Source of the DNA: Hyphomicrobiales bacterium | GTDB taxonomy: Bacteria > Pseudomonadota > Alphaproteobacteria > Rhizobiales > Rhizobiaceae | Direction: 5' to 3' | Assembly (NCBI GenBank): GCA_900489925.1 | Contig: UEHQ01000021.1 | Location: 1 to 64,000, forward strand | DNA: 64,000 nucleotides | Shown here: piece by piece, positions 31,744 through 40,897 of the stretch | Position numbering within the stretch: position 1 is the first letter of the stretch | Layout of the letters: every line of letters begins with the position of its first letter | Made by a program: the position numbers and the translations under genes | The notes under the pieces: model-generated | What the model was told of the DNA's origin: nothing | Database searches by the model: none | Seen by the model: only the letters and a program-made list of their open reading frames with translations

Positions 31744-34700
31744 ATGAACTTTTCAGCCTGGTCAATCCGAAATCCCGTCGCGCCGCTTCTGGCCTTCGCA
31801 CTTCTGCTTTTCGTGGGCATTCAGGCCTTCAACAAGCTACCGATCACCCGCTTTCCGAACATCGACGTCCCGCTTGTCTCGGTTGTCGTGACGCAGAGCG
31901 GTGCGTCGCCGGCTGAGCTCGAAATGCAGGTGACCAAAGAAATCGAGGATGCTGTCGCCAGCATCAACGGTATCGATGAAATCCAGTCGACGGTAACCGA
32001 CGGCCAGTCTCAGACCGTCGTCATGTTCCGTATGGAAGTGCCAACCGAACAGGCGGTGCAGGACACCAAGGACGCCATCGACCGCATCCGCGGCGATCTG
32101 CCGGCAAACGTCGACGTGCCGATCGTCTCCAAGATCGACGTCGAAGGCCAGGCGATCCAGACCTTTGCCGTATCCTCGCCCGATATGTCGCTGGAAGAAC
32201 TCTCCTGGTTCGTTGACGATACCGTCAAGCGCTCGCTCCAGGGACAGGCCGGCATCGGCCGCGTCGACCGTTACGGCGGCGCGGAGCGCGAAGTGCGCAT
32301 CGAACTCAATCCGGACAAGCTCAACGCCTATGGCATCACCGCCGCCAGCGTGAACCAGCAGCTGCGCGGCACCAACGTCGATCTCGGTTCCGGCCGCGGC
32401 CAGGTAGCCGGCAACGAGCAGGCGATCCGCGTTCTCGGTGATGCCCGCAATGTGGCTGAGCTCGCCAATACCACGATCGCGCTCCCCAACGGACGCTTCG
32501 TCAAGGTTTCCGATCTCGGCGCCATCAAGGACACCTACGAAGAGCCAAAGTCCTTCTCGCGCTTCAATTCGTCGCCCGTCGTCACCTTCGGCGTCTTCCG
32601 CGCCAAGGGCGCCAGCGAAGTCAGCGTTGCCGAAACGGTCTCGAAGAGCCTCGCAACGGTGCGGGCGGAAAACCCGAACGTCAACATCGAGCTGATCGAC
32701 GACTCAGTCTACTTCACTTACGGCAACTACGAAGCCGCCATGCACACGCTGCTCGAAGGCGCGCTGCTGGCGATCGTCGTCGTCTTCCTGTTCCTGCGCA
32801 ATTGGCGCGCGACCCTTATTTCCGCGGTCGCCCTCCCTCTTTCCGCGATCCCGACATTCTGGATCATGGATCTGATGGGCTTCTCGCTGAACCTCGTCAG
32901 CTTCCTCGCCCTGACACTTGCGACCGGTATTCTCGTCGACGATGCGATCGTTGAAATCGAGAACATTGCCCGACATATCAAGATGGGCAAGACGCCTTAT
33001 CGCGCCGCGATCGAGGCCGCCGACGAAATCGGTCTCGCCGTCATCGCGACGACCTTCACGATCATCGCGGTCTTCGTGCCGGTATCGTTCATGCCGGGCA
33101 TCCCCGGCCAGTACTTCATCCAGTTCGGATTGACCGTCGCCTTCTCCGTCTTCTTCTCGTTGATGGTCGCGCGTCTCATCACACCGATGATGGCCGCCTA
33201 TCTGATGCGTGCCGAGGACGGCATGGAGGACCATCACGACAATGACGGCTGGTTCTTCCGTGGCTATACCCGCCTCGTAAAGGCAACGACCAGCCGCTGG
33301 TGGACGCGCTATGCGACGCTGCTTGCGGCAATCGCCTTCCTCATCGGCTCGATGGCGCTGCTGGCGCAGGTTCCGGGCAGCTTCCTGCCGCCGGAAGACG
33401 CATCCCGCATCGTGCTCTCCGTCGAACTGCCGCCGAACGCGACGCTCGACGATACGGAAGCAACCACCGACGAGGTCTACAGGAACGTCAAGGACATCAA
33501 CGGCGTCGAAAGCGTCTTCGTTCTCGGCGGCGCCTCGCCCAAGGGCGATCTCGAACTGCGCCGCGCGACCGTGACGCTTGCCCTGCAGAAGCTCGACCAG
33601 TCGCTGGTGAAAAAGCTCGTCAACGACGTGCTGGGCTCGATCCCTGTCATCGGCCCGCATCTGCCGAAGGTCCAGTTGCATGGCCGCGTGCGTCCGCAGT
33701 GGGATATCGAAAAGGAAGTCTTCGCCAAGCTCCGCCATATCCCGGACGTTCGCATCCTGAAGCTCAATGACCGCGGCGAACGCGACCTCTCGTTCAACTT
33801 CCTGTCGAAGAACGAAAAGGATCTGAGCGACGCGGTTGGTATTCTGGAATCGAAGCTGCGTGCCGATCCCGCACTGGCAAACGTCAGTGCCGATGGCGCC
33901 CTGCCCCGTCCGGAATTGCAGGTCCGCCCGCGCAAGGATCAGGCAGCTCGCCTCGGCATCACGCCGCAGCAGATCTCCGAGACGATCCGCGTCGCAACGA
34001 TCGGCGATATCGATGCGTCGCTCGCCAAGATCAACCTCGACGACCGCCAGATCCCGATCCGGGTTCAGGCATCGGTCGATATGCGCCGGGACCTCGCGGC
34101 TCTGCGGGCGCTGAAGATCCAGACGGCAAGCGGCGGCACTGTTCCCCTGTCGACCGTCGCCGACATCGACTATTCGGAAGGTGTAAGCTCGATCAAGCGT
34201 AACAACCGCAACCGCGTTGTTGCGATCGGATCGGACCTGCCGCAGGGCGTCGCGCTCGATACGGCGTCTGCACGCTTCCGGGCAATCGTGGCCGATGCCA
34301 AGATTCCGTCGACGGTTCACCTCGTCGAAAGCGGCGACACCAAGGTGCAGAAGGAAATGCAGCAGAGCTTCGTCAACGCCATGTTGATGGGCCTGATGCT
34401 AGTGCTGACGGTGCTGATCCTGCTCTTCAAGGACGTGATCCAGCCCTTCACCATCCTGTTCTCGCTGCCGCTGGCAATCGGCGGCGTGGCAGTCGGCCTT
34501 TTGGTCACCAACAACCCGCTGTCGATGCCCGTCCTGATCGGTATCCTGATGCTGATGGGTATCGTCACGAAGAACGCGATCCTGCTCGTGGACTTCGCGA
34601 TCGAGATGCGCCATCGCGGCATGGCGCGGGTCGAAGCCATGGTGGAGGCCGGCCGCAAGCGCGCCCGCCCGATCATCATGACCTCGATCGCCATGTCGGC

Positions 34701-35040
34701 CGGCATGCTGCCTTCGGCAATGGGCGTCGGCGAAGGCGGGTCCTTCCGCGCACCGATGGCCATCGCGGTCATTGGCGGCATCATCGTCTCCACGGTGCTG
34801 TCACTCGTGGTCGTCCCCTCCTTCTTCCTGATCATGGACGACCTGTCCCGCCTGCTCGGCTGGATGTTCGGCCGCCTCGTCGGCAAGAAGGACCAGGAAG
34901 AGCTGCCGCTGTCTCGTGAAGAGCTGACGGAAGCCGTCAACACGCTCGACGACCGCGTCACGGCAATCGAGAAGCCCGAGGGCAAGCGCGGCAAATCCGG
35001 CGGCAACGTCGTCCGCCTGCCGCCCTTCGCAGCGGAATAG
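31744..35040 (+). CDS. RND (AcrB/HAE1-type) efflux pump
   Basis: 1098 aa from the ATG at 31744. Twelve transmembrane helices with two large periplasmic loops; helix 1 begins SIRNPVAPLLAFALL and the conserved GILVDDAIVEIENIARH motif of helix 4 carries the proton-relay aspartates. The C-terminus has an unusual cytoplasmic tail of about 70 residues rich in charged residues. Substrates are unknown. It follows the adaptor, and an intrinsic terminator follows it. Confidence 0.92.
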   Translation: MNFSAWSIRNPVAPLLAFALLLFVGIQAFNKLPITRFPNIDVPLVSVVVTQSGASPAELEMQVTKEIEDAVASINGIDEIQSTVTDGQSQTVVMFRMEVPTEQAVQDTKDAIDRIRGDLPANVDVPIVSKIDVEGQAIQTFAVSSPDMSLEELSWFVDDTVKRSLQGQAGIGRVDRYGGAEREVRIELNPDKLNAYGITAASVNQQLRGTNVDLGSGRGQVAGNEQAIRVLGDARNVAELANTTIALPNGRFVKVSDLGAIKDTYEEPKSFSRFNSSPVVTFGVFRAKGASEVSVAETVSKSLATVRAENPNVNIELIDDSVYFTYGNYEAAMHTLLEGALLAIVVVFLFLRNWRATLISAVALPLSAIPTFWIMDLMGFSLNLVSFLALTLATGILVDDAIVEIENIARHIKMGKTPYRAAIEAADEIGLAVIATTFTIIAVFVPVSFMPGIPGQYFIQFGLTVAFSVFFSLMVARLITPMMAAYLMRAEDGMEDHHDNDGWFFRGYTRLVKATTSRWWTRYATLLAAIAFLIGSMALLAQVPGSFLPPEDASRIVLSVELPPNATLDDTEATTDEVYRNVKDINGVESVFVLGGASPKGDLELRRATVTLALQKLDQSLVKKLVNDVLGSIPVIGPHLPKVQLHGRVRPQWDIEKEVFAKLRHIPDVRILKLNDRGERDLSFNFLSKNEKDLSDAVGILESKLRADPALANVSADGALPRPELQVRPRKDQAARLGITPQQISETIRVATIGDIDASLAKINLDDRQIPIRVQASVDMRRDLAALRALKIQTASGGTVPLSTVADIDYSEGVSSIKRNNRNRVVAIGSDLPQGVALDTASARFRAIVADAKIPSTVHLVESGDTKVQKEMQQSFVNAMLMGLMLVLTVLILLFKDVIQPFTILFSLPLAIGGVAVGLLVTNNPLSMPVLIGILMLMGIVTKNAILLVDFAIEMRHRGMARVEAMVEAGRKRARPIIMTSIAMSAGMLPSAMGVGEGGSFRAPMAIAVIGGIIVSTVLSLVVVPSFFLIMDDLSRLLGWMFGRLVGKKDQEELPLSREELTEAVNTLDDRVTAIEKPEGKRGKSGGNVVRLPPFAAE

Positions 35041-35090
35041 CGCTCTGACAGCTTCGGGGGCCGGAATTGCCTGGCCTCCGCACCAATTGC

Positions 35091-35127
35091 AAGGCTCGTG
35101 GAACTCCGGTTCTGCGAGCCTTGTTTT
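35091..35127 (+). terminator. Intrinsic terminator after the RND pump
   Basis: AAGGCTCG and CGAGCCTT form the outer stem, GAAC/GTTC an inner stem, followed by GTTTT. Confidence 0.7.
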
Positions 35128-35184
35128 CTATGCGCGCCGACGATCGATCCGTTGCAACCGCAGGGATCAATTCAGTGCCAAAAC

Positions 35185-35198
35185 TTGATCCAGATCAA
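35185..35198. promoter_or_regulatory. FNR/FixK-type anaerobox
   Basis: TTGAT-CCAG-ATCAA, a perfect match to the FNR/FixK box, 76 bp before the start of the Crp/Fnr gene at 35274. It implies control by oxygen through FnrN/FixK, or autoregulation. Confidence 0.75.
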
Positions 35199-35273
35199 CT
35201 TGTAGCTCCATGAGTCCGTTTATTCTCACGGTATGGCAGGCGGATAGCGTCTGCTGTAACCACGGAGGAAGAA

Positions 35274-35957
35274 ATGACGACGGCCTTGAAACTGAGTGGC
35301 GCTCAAAAGGCGATGCTTGGCAAAGCCTTGATTGTTTCGGGTCTGAGCCGGGATGAGCGCGAAGCGCTGATGTCTTGCGCGACCGCAGTCCGCTATCAGA
35401 TACACGACACCCTTTTCCATGAGCATGGAGAGGCACGCTACTTCTATTGCGTGCTCAGCGGCTATGTCAGGCTGTATCGCCTCGGCAACGACAATCGCGA
35501 GGCGGATATCCGCATCTGCGAGCCGGGCGAAAGCTTCGGCGAATGCCTCCTGCTCGACGGCAACGGGTACAACTACAGTGCTCAGGCGATGGAGCAGTCG
35601 ATGCTGGCGCGCTTCGACCTCGACAAGGTCAGGGCGTTGCTGGACGAGCGTCCGCGCATCGGCATTGCGATCATGCGCGCGCTCTCGCAGCACCTGCTGT
35701 CGACGATCGACTGCCTGGCAAGCGATCGCATGCGCACTGCACCGCAGCGCGTCGCTAGCTACCTGCTGACGCACTCGACACAACAGGGTGCGGCTGCATC
35801 GCTGCGACTGCCGTTCCAGAAGAGCCTGCTGGCTAGAAAGCTCGGGCTTGCACCCGAGGCGCTCTCCCGCGCGTTCTCGGCACTACGCGAAGCAGGCGTG
35901 ACGGTGAGCGGTCGTCTGATCGAGATCAATAATCTCGATGCTCTGAAAGGCGTCTAG
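35274..35957 (+). CDS. Crp/Fnr family transcription regulator without Fe-S cysteines
   Basis: 227 aa. Cyclic-nucleotide-like sensor domain (about 20-130; ESFGECLLLDG resembles the beta-roll loop), dimer helix (about 130-150) and winged helix-turn-helix (about 160-215; KSLLARKLGLAPEALSRAFSAL). The N-terminus lacks the cysteine cluster of oxygen-sensing Fnr. It resembles Dnr/NnrR-type proteins, which sense NO through haem, but the signal is not proven. The FNR-type box upstream places it in an oxygen-response cascade. Confidence 0.85.
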   Translation: MTTALKLSGAQKAMLGKALIVSGLSRDEREALMSCATAVRYQIHDTLFHEHGEARYFYCVLSGYVRLYRLGNDNREADIRICEPGESFGECLLLDGNGYNYSAQAMEQSMLARFDLDKVRALLDERPRIGIAIMRALSQHLLSTIDCLASDRMRTAPQRVASYLLTHSTQQGAAASLRLPFQKSLLARKLGLAPEALSRAFSALREAGVTVSGRLIEINNLDALKGV

Positions 35958-36006
35958 AGCCGTTCCGTTGAGCCAGCAGAACTGGCTCTATTCGAGAGGA
36001 ACGGCT
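35958..36006. repeat. Two nested inverted repeats between crp/fnr and ureG
   Basis: Outer arms AGCCGTTCC (35958-35966) and GGAACGGCT (35998-36006); inner arms GAGCCAG (35970-35976) and CTGGCTC (35982-35988). It fills the gap between convergent genes and probably ends both transcripts, but lacks a clear U-run. Confidence 0.55.
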
Positions 36007-36014
36007 TCAGGCGG

Positions 36015-36626
36015 TCACAGACCGCCCTGTTCCTTGAGGAAGCTGACGATCGAATCAATACCGTCGCCACGCTTCATGTCGGAGAAGACGAAGGGGCGCG
36101 CATCGCGCATGCGCGTGGCGTCGCGATCCATCACATCGAGGTCCGCGCCGACATAGGGCGCAAGATCCTTCTTGTTGATGACGAGCAGGTCCGACTTGGT
36201 GATTCCAGGTCCGCCCTTGCGCGGGATTTCCTCGCCCTGGCAGACCGAGATGACATAGATGGTAATGTCGGCCAGATCCGGCGAAAAGGTCGCCGCCAGA
36301 TTGTCACCGCCGGACTCGATGAAAACCACGTCGAGATCCGGAATGCGCTCGGTCAGCCCCGCGATGGCCTGTAGATTGATCGTCGCATCCTCACGGATAG
36401 CCGTGTGCGGGCATCCACCCGTTTCAACGCCGACGATACGGTCCGACGGCAGCGCCTGCATGCGCATCAATGCCTCGGCATCCTCTGTCGTGTAGATATC
36501 GTTGGTCACCACGGCGACGGAGTAGTCGTCCCGCATCGCCTTGCAGAGCTTTTCGGTGAGCGCCGTCTTGCCGGAGCCGACCGGGCCGCCGATACCGACC
36601 CGCAAAGGTCCATTTCCTGATTTCAT
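36015..36626 (-). CDS. ureG: Urease accessory GTPase UreG
   Basis: 203 aa from the ATG at 36626; longer frames to 36848 reach into ureF and are not homologous. P-loop GGPVGSGKT at residues 13-21, the metal-binding ETGGCPHTAIREDATINLQA region with CPH, and the FIESGGDNLAATF motif. UreG hydrolyses GTP to deliver nickel to urease with UreD, UreF and UreE. Confidence 0.95.
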   Translation of the reverse strand: MKSGNGPLRVGIGGPVGSGKTALTEKLCKAMRDDYSVAVVTNDIYTTEDAEALMRMQALPSDRIVGVETGGCPHTAIREDATINLQAIAGLTERIPDLDVVFIESGGDNLAATFSPDLADITIYVISVCQGEEIPRKGGPGITKSDLLVINKKDLAPYVGADLDVMDRDATRMRDARPFVFSDMKRGDGIDSIVSFLKEQGGL

Positions 36627-36726
36627 GTTCTGAACTCCAATCGAAGCGGATGATAGCGCGGCATTTGAAAGGTAACCACCGGCAAATGACGCAGGTCCGC
36701 GGCATGTGACGCCTGAGGAGCTACCC

Positions 36727-37398
36727 TCACGACCGAAACAGTCTGGTCGTTTGCGTCTCATGGCGCAGCGACATGATATCCGCCTGGACGGCCGCTGATC
36801 CGAGGTCCTCCAGCGTCGACGAAGCCGCCCGACTAGCAATCGACGCAATGTCGGCTTCTAGGCCCGCCAGAATGGCCACACCGTCCTTCTGTCCAGCGAC
36901 GCTCAGGCGGATGCCAGCCGACACAGCTTGCGAGCAGTACGCGTGCAGGAAGGCGGCGAGCGCCTTTTCAAGGCCGATGCCATGCGCTCCAGCGACGGCA
37001 CCGACCGCCACCGGATAGGCAACGTGCGCCGGCAAGCGATCGAACACCGCATCTGGCCAGGCGCGCGCGGACGACAGGAAGGCATCACCAAGCAGCATCG
37101 TTTCCTGATGGCGCTCTCGCGAACCGGCAAGCGCTTCCGCAAGCTCCGCCACTGAAGCAAGGGAGGCGCTTTCGGGCTGGACCCGATGGCTCTCGGCAAA
37201 GAGCACAGCGTCGTTCCAGACGGCGCCATGGGAAAGCAGCACCCTCACCCATTCCCCGAGCGTGTCGGCGTCCTTGACCAGGCCGTCGTGTACCGCACGC
37301 TCCAGGCCTCCCGAATAGGCAAATGAGCCCACCGGAAAGGCCGGCGATAGCCACGCCATCAGCCGCAGCAATGCTTGCAGATCGCCATTCTCGGTCAT
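36727..37398 (-). CDS. ureF: Urease accessory protein UreF
   Basis: 223 aa all-helical protein. Family marks: LMAWLSPAFPVGSFAYSGGLE at the N-terminus and GLEKALAAFLHAYCSQAVSAG in the second half. It bridges UreD-urease and UreG during nickel insertion. Six bp after ureE and 100 bp before ureG. Confidence 0.93.
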   Translation of the reverse strand: MTENGDLQALLRLMAWLSPAFPVGSFAYSGGLERAVHDGLVKDADTLGEWVRVLLSHGAVWNDAVLFAESHRVQPESASLASVAELAEALAGSRERHQETMLLGDAFLSSARAWPDAVFDRLPAHVAYPVAVGAVAGAHGIGLEKALAAFLHAYCSQAVSAGIRLSVAGQKDGVAILAGLEADIASIASRAASSTLEDLGSAAVQADIMSLRHETQTTRLFRS

Positions 37399-37404
37399 GA
37401 ACGC

Positions 37405-37899
37405 TCAGTCGTGCGAGTGATGATGGCCGTGCGAATGGCCGTGGTCGTGCCCATGCGAGTGGCTGCCATGGGAGTGATAGGCGCCCCGCGCCGGCTGGAA
37501 TGGCTCGGAGACTTCCGACACCGTTGCTCCCAGTCCTTCCAGCATGGAACGAATGACGTGATCGCGCAGGATCAGGATACGCTCATCCTCGATCTGCGCG
37601 CCGAGGTGGCGGTTTCCGAGATGCCAGGCGAGCTCGATCAGATGCAGCCGGTCCTTTGCCTTGATCTCGAACAGCTTTTCGTCGGCGGCAACGATCTCGA
37701 TCAGCTCGCCGTCTTCCAGCACCAGCATGTCGCCGCTTGCGAACAGGACCGGCTCCTTGAGATCCAGCATGACCATGTCGCCATTTTCGAGATGCAGCAG
37801 CTTGCGGCGCAGATGCCTCAGATCATGTGGCAGGACAACCTTGCCGATGGGGTTCGAAGACGGCGTGCCGGCGGGAAGATAGGAGGTAACGCGCTGCAT
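37405..37899 (-). CDS. ureE: Urease nickel metallochaperone UreE, His-rich tail
   Basis: 164 aa. N-terminal peptide-binding domain and C-terminal metal-binding domain (AWHLGNRHLGAQIEDERILI), ending in a tail with many His, Gly and Asp residues (GHDHGHSHGHHHSHD) for nickel storage. It hands nickel to UreG. Separated from ureC by the GGDEF gene. Confidence 0.93.
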   Translation of the reverse strand: MQRVTSYLPAGTPSSNPIGKVVLPHDLRHLRRKLLHLENGDMVMLDLKEPVLFASGDMLVLEDGELIEIVAADEKLFEIKAKDRLHLIELAWHLGNRHLGAQIEDERILILRDHVIRSMLEGLGATVSEVSEPFQPARGAYHSHGSHSHGHDHGHSHGHHHSHD

Positions 37900-37978
37900 G
37901 ACATATCCATTTCAAATGACTGCCCGAACATGCAAAATAGCCCCCGCCGATGCAAGGTCAAAACGCGCGAAAGCTCCG

Positions 37979-38842
37979 CTATCCTGCGTTCTTGGCGGCC
38001 GCCAGATAGTCGATCTCGGCCGCCGGTGCCGCGTGCCCGCTGTCGCTCAGCCGCCGGCGCCGCCGAACATGCGGCTGCAGCCCCTCGTCCTCGTGCACGA
38101 CGCGATTGCGGCCGAGCGCCTTGGCAAGGTAAAGCGCCTTGTCCGCGGCGGAATAGACCGTCTCCTTGCTACGCCCCGTACCGAACTCCGCAATGCCTGC
38201 GGACACCGTAATATTGATCGCGCAGTCATCGACCAGGATCGGTTGCGCGGCGAGCTGGGTGCAGACCGATCTGATCAGCGCGGTGCGCTCGTCGCGCGGC
38301 AGATCCACGACGATCACGCCGAACTCCTCGCCGCCCAGCCGTGCCGCAAAGGATCGGCCGCAGAAGGAAGTCGCAAGCAGCGTCGAGACCGCGATAATCA
38401 CCTGATCCCCGCACGCGTGACCGAAGCGATCGTTGATCGCCTTGAAGCGGTCGACATCGAAGATCGCCAGACAGGCCTGGCCGTCGATCTCATCAAGCGC
38501 CTCGGTAAAGGCTCGTCTGTTGAGCAGGCCGGACAGCATATCCGTTCGGCTCAACTGTTCGAACTCGGCCCGCGAGACACTGAGCTGATGCATGGCGCAG
38601 CCGACCACCAGCGCCAGCACACCCGAGACCAGTCCTCCGATCAGCCAAGAAAGAGCGACGCCGTAGACCACGGCGTTCGCGAGCGGCACCGGCAAGACGC
38701 CGAGCCAATCGAATGGCAACACCAAGATAGCGATCACGACCGACGACAACATCACCGCGAGAAAGCTCATCTTGAGAGCGAACGTGTAAATCGTATGGCG
38801 GTTTTGAAAATCGCCAAGCTCTGCCTGGAGTGAAATTTTCAT
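37979..38842 (-). CDS. Membrane GGDEF diguanylate cyclase, in the urease cluster
   Basis: 287 aa from the ATG at 38842. Two or three membrane helices between about 22 and 82, then a GGDEF domain (about 95-265) with an active-site variant GGEEF at 170-174. The I-site RxxD expected ahead of it reads RSFA at 163-166, so product inhibition is probably lost. It makes cyclic di-GMP at the inner membrane. It has no evident functional link to urease and lies between ureC and ureE in the same direction. Confidence 0.85.
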   Translation of the reverse strand: MKISLQAELGDFQNRHTIYTFALKMSFLAVMLSSVVIAILVLPFDWLGVLPVPLANAVVYGVALSWLIGGLVSGVLALVVGCAMHQLSVSRAEFEQLSRTDMLSGLLNRRAFTEALDEIDGQACLAIFDVDRFKAINDRFGHACGDQVIIAVSTLLATSFCGRSFAARLGGEEFGVIVVDLPRDERTALIRSVCTQLAAQPILVDDCAINITVSAGIAEFGTGRSKETVYSAADKALYLAKALGRNRVVHEDEGLQPHVRRRRRLSDSGHAAPAAEIDYLAAAKNAG

Positions 38843-39184
38843 TCGAATCGACCTTCTTGCCCAGCGCCAAGCACATTGCTTAGATGCCAACTGCTGCCGA
38901 TTTCTTAAGTGGATTGTTAAGATTTGAACGATTTCAGGGGAATTGATCGAGCGCTCAAAGGTGACCGAAAATGCTACGTTCCGGCACCCGATTCAACTCG
39001 ACAATACTCAAGATCAATTCATTGATTTTGAATGTCTTTTTAAAATTCACGCATTGACGTGTTCCATTGCGGACGCACCGCCCCAAGGTGGAACAGGGCA
39101 CTTTGAAAAAACAACTTTAAGAAGATTTTGCTTAACAAGCCAGACGCGAAACGGTCGGCGACGAACGCCGACCGTTAAAATCTC
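38843..39184. other. 342-bp AT-rich gap upstream of the GGDEF gene
   Basis: No credible ORF. It contains the hairpin at 39149-39175 next to ureC and an AT-rich stretch near 38990-39060 that probably holds the promoter of the GGDEF gene. A short palindrome TCAAT-TC-ATTGA occurs near 39013. Confidence 0.5.
39149..39175 (-). terminator. Hairpin after ureC
   Basis: AACGGTCGGCG and CGCCGACCGTT are perfect 11-bp arms with a 5-nt loop, beginning 10 bp after the ureC stop. On the minus strand only TTTCG follows, so efficiency is uncertain. It suggests ureEFG need their own promoter or readthrough. Confidence 0.65.
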
Positions 39185-40894
39185 TCAATACATGAAGTAG
39201 CGCTGCGCCATCGGCAGCGAGGTCGCCGGTTCGCAGGTGAGCAGCTCGCCGTCGGCGCGTACCTCGTAGGTCTCCGGATCGACCTCGATATGCGGCGTCA
39301 GGCTGTTGTGGATCATCGACGCCTTGGAGATGCCGCCGCGCGTGTTCTTGATGGCGACGAGGTCCTTGGCGACGCCGAGGCGACCCTTCAGGCCGGCGTC
39401 GAGCGAAGCCTGGCTGACGAACGTGACCGACGAGTTGGTGCGCAGCTTGCCATAGGCGGCGAACATCGGGCGGTAGTGCATCGGCTGCGGCGTCGGGATC
39501 GAGGCGTTCGGATCGCCCATCGGGGCAGCCGCGATCGAGCCGGCGAGGAGAACCATCTCCGGCTTCACGCCGAAGAAGGCCGGGTTCCAAAGCACGAGGT
39601 CGGCGCGCTTGCCGACTTCGATCGAGCCGATCTCGTGGCTGACGCCCTGCGCGATCGCCGGGTTGATCGTGTACTTGGCGATATAGCGGCGGACGCGGAA
39701 GTTGTCGTTATCCCCCGTCTCCTCCTTCAGCGGACCGCGCTGACGCTTCATCTTGTCGGCCGTCTGCCAGGTGCGGATCGCCACTTCCCCAACGCGGCCC
39801 ATGGCCTGGCTGTCGGACGAGATGATCGAGAAGGCGCCGATATCGTGCAGGATGTCTTCGGCCGCGATCGTTTCCTTGCGGATGCGGCTTTCGGCGAAAG
39901 CGATATCCTCGGGGATCGACGGCGACAGGTGGTGGCAGACCATCAGCATGTCGAGATGCTCGGCGACGGTGTTGACCGTGTAGGGCCGCGTCGGGTTAGT
40001 CGACGACGGGATGACGTTCGACTGGCCGCAAATCTTGATGATGTCAGGCGCGTGGCCACCGCCCGCCCCCTCCGTGTGGAAGGCGTGGATGGTGCGGCCC
40101 TTGAGAGCCCCGATCGTATCCTCGACGAAGCCGCTTTCGTTCAGCGTGTCGGTGTGGATCATCACCTGGATATCGTATTCGTCGGCAACCGAAAGGCAGC
40201 AGTCGATCGCAGCCGGCGTCGTGCCCCAGTCCTCGTGCAGCTTCAGCGACGACGCGCCGGCCAGCACCATCTCCTCAAGTGCGGCGGGCAGCGAGGCGTT
40301 GCCCTTGCCCGCGAGCGCCAGGTTCATCGGGAAGCCGTCGAAGCTTTCGATCATCCGCTCGATATGCCAGGCGCCGGTGCAGGTGGTGGCGAGCGTGCCG
40401 TGCGCCGGGCCACTGCCGCCGCCGAGCATGCAGGTGATGCCGGACATCAGGGCTTCCTCGATCTGCTGCGGGCAGATGTAATGGATATGCGCGTCCATGC
40501 CGCCGGCAGTGATGATCTTGCCCTCGCCGGCGATCGCCTCGGTGGATGGACCGACGATGATGTTGACACCCGGCTGCGTATCCGGATTGCCGGCCTTGCC
40601 GATGGCGTGTATGCGACCATTCTTCAGCCCGATATCGGCCTTGACGATACCGGTATGGTCGATGATCACGACGTTGGTGATGACGGTATCGACCGCGCCC
40701 TGCGCCCGCGTTGCCTGGCTCTGCCCCATGCCGTCACGGATGACCTTGCCGCCGCCGAACTTCACCTCTTCGCCATAGGTGGTGAAATCCTTCTCGATCT
40801 CGATGAAGAGCTCGGTATCGGCAAGCCGCACCTTGTCGCCGGTGGTCGGGCCGAACATGCCGGCATAGGCGGCGCGGGAAATCTTGTAGGGCAT
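39185..40894 (-). CDS. ureC: Urease alpha subunit UreC
   Basis: 569 aa, full length. Nickel ligands HIH in GGMDAHIHYICPQ, the carbamylated lysine in SSLKLHEDWGTTP, and the flap MVCHHLSPSIPEDIAFAE with the mobile cysteine and histidine. Catalyses hydrolysis of urea to ammonia and carbamate in the cytoplasm. Three bp after the accessory gene, at the end of ureD-A-(DUF1272)-B-(LprI)-accessory-C. Confidence 0.97.
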   Translation of the reverse strand: MPYKISRAAYAGMFGPTTGDKVRLADTELFIEIEKDFTTYGEEVKFGGGKVIRDGMGQSQATRAQGAVDTVITNVVIIDHTGIVKADIGLKNGRIHAIGKAGNPDTQPGVNIIVGPSTEAIAGEGKIITAGGMDAHIHYICPQQIEEALMSGITCMLGGGSGPAHGTLATTCTGAWHIERMIESFDGFPMNLALAGKGNASLPAALEEMVLAGASSLKLHEDWGTTPAAIDCCLSVADEYDIQVMIHTDTLNESGFVEDTIGALKGRTIHAFHTEGAGGGHAPDIIKICGQSNVIPSSTNPTRPYTVNTVAEHLDMLMVCHHLSPSIPEDIAFAESRIRKETIAAEDILHDIGAFSIISSDSQAMGRVGEVAIRTWQTADKMKRQRGPLKEETGDNDNFRVRRYIAKYTINPAIAQGVSHEIGSIEVGKRADLVLWNPAFFGVKPEMVLLAGSIAAAPMGDPNASIPTPQPMHYRPMFAAYGKLRTNSSVTFVSQASLDAGLKGRLGVAKDLVAIKNTRGGISKASMIHNSLTPHIEVDPETYEVRADGELLTCEPATSLPMAQRYFMY

Positions 40895-40897
40895 GGG

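Noticed and set aside
32704..34320. 538-codon minus-strand ORF inside the RND pump gene
   Set aside because: Antisense shadow of a clear AcrB-type gene; Arg/Asp/Glu-rich low-complexity translation.
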